Part shown: piece after piece, positions 59,862-62,580 of the stretch | Layout: every line of letters starts with the position of its first letter | Position numbering within the stretch: position 1 is the stretch's first letter | Source: Candidatus Solibacter sp. | Lineage (GTDB): Bacteria > Acidobacteriota > Terriglobia > Bryobacterales > Bryobacteraceae | Direction: 5' to 3' | DNA: 62,580 nt | Assembly: GCA_013822245.1 (NCBI GenBank) | Contig: PNKE01000038.1 | Coordinates: 1 to 62,580, forward strand | Program-made: the position numbers and the translations under genes | Notes under the pieces: generated by a model | What the model was told of the DNA's origin: nothing | Seen by the model: only the letters and a program-made list of their open reading frames with translations | The model's database searches: none

Positions 59862-61161
59862 GGCGGGCCTCCAAGGGTTTGATTTTGGGGTCGAGGCGGG
59901 CGTTGATTTCTACGCGGCAGGGGAGATGGATGTAGCCGTAGACCTGGCCGTCGGCGTGGCCCATTTGGAGGGTGATGGCGTTGTCGATCCAGTCGCACAT
60001 TTTGTAGGCGAGGAGGCTGCCGTCGGCGATGGCGGGGGAGAAGGAGAAGGCGCCGGGATAAAGGTGGGGGACGGTGATGTGGAAGTCGACGGTATAGACG
60101 TCGCCGGGTTTCATTGAAGGCAGTTGGATGCCTTCGCGGATGGTGTTGGTGCCGGCGAAGTCGACGCCGAGATGGTTGCGGAGCATGAAGCCGACATTGG
60201 GGGCGGCGACGGGTTGAGAGGCGCGGACGGAGATGCGGACGACGGCGGTGGAATTGGGCGCGAGAAGGTTCAATGAAGCGCCGAATTCGTCGAAGAGGGA
60301 GATGCCGAGGACTTCGGCGCGGCCGTCGCCGTAACGGTGGTCGATGTTAGGAAGGGAGGAGGCGATTTCGGGTGCGGTGACGGATTCGGAGGGAGCGGGG
60401 GCGTGGGTGCGGTGTTCGAGATAGGAGGAGTCCTTTTCGACCATGGCGGCGAGGTATTTGGCGACGACGCGATCGGTGGCGCCGAGATCGCGGACGCGGC
60501 CGTGGTCGAGCCAGAGGGTGCGGTCGCCGATGGCTTTGACGTCGCCGGCGGAGTGGGAGACGAAAAGGATGGTTACGCCGCGGGAGCGGAGATCGTGGAC
60601 CTTGCGGAGGCAGCGCTGGCGGAAATAGATGTCGCCGACGGCGAGTGCTTCGTCGACGATGAGGATTTCGGGGTCGACGTGGATGGCGACGGCGAAGGCG
60701 AGACGGACGACCATGCCGCTGGAGTAGGTTTTAACGGGCTGGCTGATGAAATCGCCTATTTCGGCGAACTCCTCGATGCTGCGATAGATGCGGTCGACCT
60801 GGGCGGAGTTGAAGCCGAGGATGGAGGCGTTGAGATAGACGTTGTCGCGGCCGGTGAACTCGGGGTTGAAGCCGGAGCCGAGTTCGAGGAGGGCCGAGAC
60901 GCGGCCGTTGACGATGGCGGAGCCGTGGGTGGGGGCAAGGATGCCGGCGACGATTTGAAGGAGGGTGCTCTTGCCGGAGCCGTTTTCACCGACGACGCAG
61001 AAAGTCTCGCCCTTGTTGATTTCAAAGGAGATATCATTCAGAGCCCAGAAGTCTCGATGACATTTAAGGCGGTTGAGAGTGATGAGTTCCTTCAGGCGCT
61101 GGGAGGGAGAGCTGTAGATTGGATAGCTCTTGCTGACGCCTTGGAAGGAGATGAGGCTCAC
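59854..61161 (-). CDS. wzt: O-antigen/polysaccharide ABC exporter ATPase, Wzt type
   Basis: A 435-aa ATPase subunit. The ABC domain (about 1-235) has WALNDISFEINKGE, Walker A VVGENGSGKSTLL, the signature region KTYSSGMVVRLAFAVA, and Walker B LIVDEALAVGD. Residues 260-435 form the beta-sandwich glycan-binding domain of Wzt (VRISVRASQPVAAPNVGFM, FHITVPHLYPGAFSF). I prefer the GTG at 61161 as start. The partner membrane subunit Wzm is not in the window. The C-terminal domain implies recognition of a modified chain end, consistent with the adjacent methyltransferase. Confidence 0.9.
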   Translation of the reverse strand: MSLISFQGVSKSYPIYSSPSQRLKELITLNRLKCHRDFWALNDISFEINKGETFCVVGENGSGKSTLLQIVAGILAPTHGSAIVNGRVSALLELGSGFNPEFTGRDNVYLNASILGFNSAQVDRIYRSIEEFAEIGDFISQPVKTYSSGMVVRLAFAVAIHVDPEILIVDEALAVGDIYFRQRCLRKVHDLRSRGVTILFVSHSAGDVKAIGDRTLWLDHGRVRDLGATDRVVAKYLAAMVEKDSSYLEHRTHAPAPSESVTAPEIASSLPNIDHRYGDGRAEVLGISLFDEFGASLNLLAPNSTAVVRISVRASQPVAAPNVGFMLRNHLGVDFAGTNTIREGIQLPSMKPGDVYTVDFHITVPHLYPGAFSFSPAIADGSLLAYKMCDWIDNAITLQMGHADGQVYGYIHLPCRVEINARLDPKIKPLEARLA

Positions 61162-61638
61162 GGATAGTGTGGAGGCGCTTGAAGCCGGGATGGCACAAGG
61201 CCCATCCACGACTGTACAGAAGGGGTTCGACCAGTGTCAATCGAGGGCGGAAGAAGAAAGGGCGACCGCCAGACCCCGAAGATATCTACCGCGCAAAGCG
61301 GGATTTGAAAGCTGCGTTGAGCCTTGCTTTGTATCGGCTGCGAAGGCCGCACGTCTGGGGACTCGATCGAGAGCCCGTTGGACGCAGAAGGCGCACAACT
61401 TGATGCTTCAGGCGCCGGGTAGCCGCCCCATGAGGTGATCTATCTCTATGGACAACCTCCTCTCTCGCTGTCGTGACGCCCGGCTGAGGCTGTCAGCTCA
61501 ACCACCAGGCGAAGCGAATTGCCGAAAGCACAGAGGCGAGCATCCAAACCAACGGCCTCTGTCTGGCCCTACTATGGACCTGGAAGCGGCGGGTGTCAAG
61601 GAATAAGAACTGGACAATCAGGACGGAATAGGGTGTAT
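61162..61638. other. Gene-free stretch upstream of tRNA-Met
   Basis: About 480 bases between the wzt start and the tRNA promoter. No frame has convincing protein character and I see no IS ends or repeats. Promoters for wzt would be expected near 61170-61300, but none stands out. Confidence 0.5.
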
Positions 61639-61668
61639 TTGACACCAAGTGCGTGAAAACCTTACGCT
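61639..61668 (+). promoter_or_regulatory. Promoter for tRNA-Met
   Basis: A perfect TTGACA (61639-61644), an 18-base spacer and TACGCT (61663-61668) lie upstream of the tRNA. The -10 is weak. Confidence 0.4.
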
Positions 61669-61686
61669 ATAGGTGTCCGAGCACAT

Positions 61687-61763
61687 GCCGGTGTAGCTCA
61701 GGTGGTTAGAGCGGCGGTCTCATAATCCGCAGGTCGTAGGTTCGAGTCCTACCGCCGGCACCA
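61687..61763 (+). tRNA. tRNA-Met (anticodon CAU; elongator, or tRNA-Ile2)
   Basis: 77 bases starting GCCGGTGTAGCTCAGG and ending CGCCGGCACCA with encoded CCA. The anticodon loop CTCATAA reads CAT. D arm (AGCTCAGGTGGTTAGAGC) and T arm (GTAGGTTCGAGTCCTAC) are intact. The first pair is G-C, so it is not the initiator. Elongator Met and the lysidine-modified Ile2 tRNA share this anticodon; I favour Met. Confidence 0.92.
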
Positions 61764-61767
61764 TTCC

Positions 61768-62580
61768 TTAGTTTCCCCCCACAATGATTTCGTAGATGCG
61801 GGTGAGTTCGTCTACGGAGTAGTACTCTATCTCGATTCTGCCGCGGTTATCTGATTTTGGAATGATGCGGACGCGTGTGCCGAGGACGCGTTCGAGTTCG
61901 AGGAGGGCGGCGCGGGTATTGGCGTCGAGTTGGATTTCCGAAGCGGGTTTGGGTTCACGGGGCTCGGTCATTCTCTGAACGAGTTTTTCGACCTGGCGGA
62001 CGGACATGCCCTCGGAGGTGATGCGCTGGGCGACGTCGAGTTGGAGGTCGGGGGAGGGGAGAGCGAGGAGAGCGCGGGCATGACCCATGGAGATACGATG
62101 GGCGGCGAGGAGGGCCTGGACGTCACCGGGCAGTTTCAGGAGTCGAAGGATGTTGGTGATGGTGGAGCGGTCCTTGCCGGTGCGTTGGGCGATCTGGTCG
62201 TGGCTGAGGTTGTACTCCTTTGTCAGGCGTTCGAAGGCGTGGGCGATTTCGATGGGGTTGAGATCTTCGCGTTGGATGTTCTCGATGAGGGTGATTTCCA
62301 TGAGGCGGTCGTCGGCGAAGTCCTGGACGACGGCGGGGATGTGGGTAAGAGAGGCGAGTTTGGCGGCGCGCCAGCGGCGTTCACCGGCGACTAGTTGATA
62401 GGAATCGCCCGAGCGGCGGACGATGATAGGTTGGATGACGCCGTTTTCGCGGATGGACTGGGCGAGGCCGTTGAGGCGTTCGGCATCGAAGACGCTACGG
62501 GGTTGGAGGGGGTTGGGGTGGATTTCATTGAGGGGGAGGGAGAGGGCGCCGGTGTTGGGGGCGGATTGAGGCGCGGCGGG
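61768..62580 (-). CDS. parB: Chromosome-partitioning protein ParB (5' part cut by window edge)
   Basis: The frame runs off the right edge. It carries the ParB CTPase/clamp motifs LPLNEIHPNPLQPR, ENGVIQPIIVR and VAGERRWRAAKLA (62370-62540), then ENIQREDLNPIE, the helix-turn-helix LSHDQIAQRTGKDRSTITN and ISMGHARALLAL, and a C-terminal dimer domain ending YEIIVGGN. ParB loads at parS sites near the origin and spreads as a sliding clamp to segregate chromosomes. ParA would lie just outside. Placement 17 kb from dnaA supports proximity to the origin. Confidence 0.95.
   Translation of the reverse strand, partial: PAAPQSAPNTGALSLPLNEIHPNPLQPRSVFDAERLNGLAQSIRENGVIQPIIVRRSGDSYQLVAGERRWRAAKLASLTHIPAVVQDFADDRLMEITLIENIQREDLNPIEIAHAFERLTKEYNLSHDQIAQRTGKDRSTITNILRLLKLPGDVQALLAAHRISMGHARALLALPSPDLQLDVAQRITSEGMSVRQVEKLVQRMTEPREPKPASEIQLDANTRAALLELERVLGTRVRIIPKSDNRGRIEIEYYSVDELTRIYEIIVGGN

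Noticed and set aside
57695-59998. 767-aa minus-strand ORF in another frame over the GT2-GT4 and methyltransferase genes
   Set aside because: Pro/Ser/Thr-monotonous shadow frame spanning two real genes.

Overview
The window is a high-GC bacterial chromosome segment that most resembles an Acidobacteriota genome of the Bryobacter/Solibacter type. This is inferred from gene style: a large TPR-tailed Ser/Thr kinase, secreted TPR and CHAT proteins, Tat-type sugar isomerase-like and DUF1080-like proteins, and a DnaA-DnaN-GyrB block. No rRNA is present to confirm it. The edges cut an IS66-type element (left) and parB (right).

Layout. 0-3.2 kb: an IS66 end followed by a tightly overlapping four-gene accessory operon on the minus strand: a Panacea/YwgA-like protein, a two-helix membrane protein, a PD-(D/E)XK nuclease-like protein, and a 458-aa protein with a CxCxxC motif that may be a divergent tRNA-guanine-transglycosylase-like enzyme. 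3.4-5.9 kb: icd, then scrambled IS21 debris and a broken metallophosphoesterase tail. 5.9-18 kb: two overlapping paralogous small exported proteins, a sugar symporter/tiny membrane protein/galactokinase operon, unknown secreted and acyltransferase-like genes, ruvAB, rsmE and a DUF2237 gene. 18.2-22.4 kb: a 14-codon ORF, an extended -10 promoter with a perfect 12-bp dyad, then an exported TPR-CHAT protease, an ECF sigma factor and a membrane zinc-finger anti-sigma factor. 22.4-22.7 kb: a 93-bp-period tandem repeat.

22.7-43.5 kb holds ACT/DUF5612, a KdsC-like phosphatase, gnd, tilS, ftsH, gph, a Ser/Thr kinase, an NtrC-type regulator with a CHASE2 histidine kinase, a zinc-finger/PilZ fusion, two AMP-forming ligases (one fused to ACP and acyltransferase domains), a TPR protein, a small ATPase and a DUF1080-like protein. 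43.6-50.7 kb holds IS630 debris, tRNA-Gly, dnaA, a candidate oriC with a perfect DnaA box, dnaN, gyrB and alr. 50.7-61.2 kb is a surface-polysaccharide cluster of six glycosyltransferase genes, a methyltransferase/coiled-coil protein and a Wzt-type ABC ATPase. tRNA-Met(CAU) and partial parB close the window.

The best candidates for something new are the CHAT/sigma/anti-sigma module, where topology suggests a secreted caspase-like protease could act on the extracytoplasmic part of the adjacent anti-sigma factor, and the four-gene accessory operon beside the IS66 end. A second-order signal is strand composition: the plus strand is C-rich from about 5 to 22 kb and G-rich on both sides, with the left switch at IS debris and the right switch near the tandem repeat rather than at dnaA.
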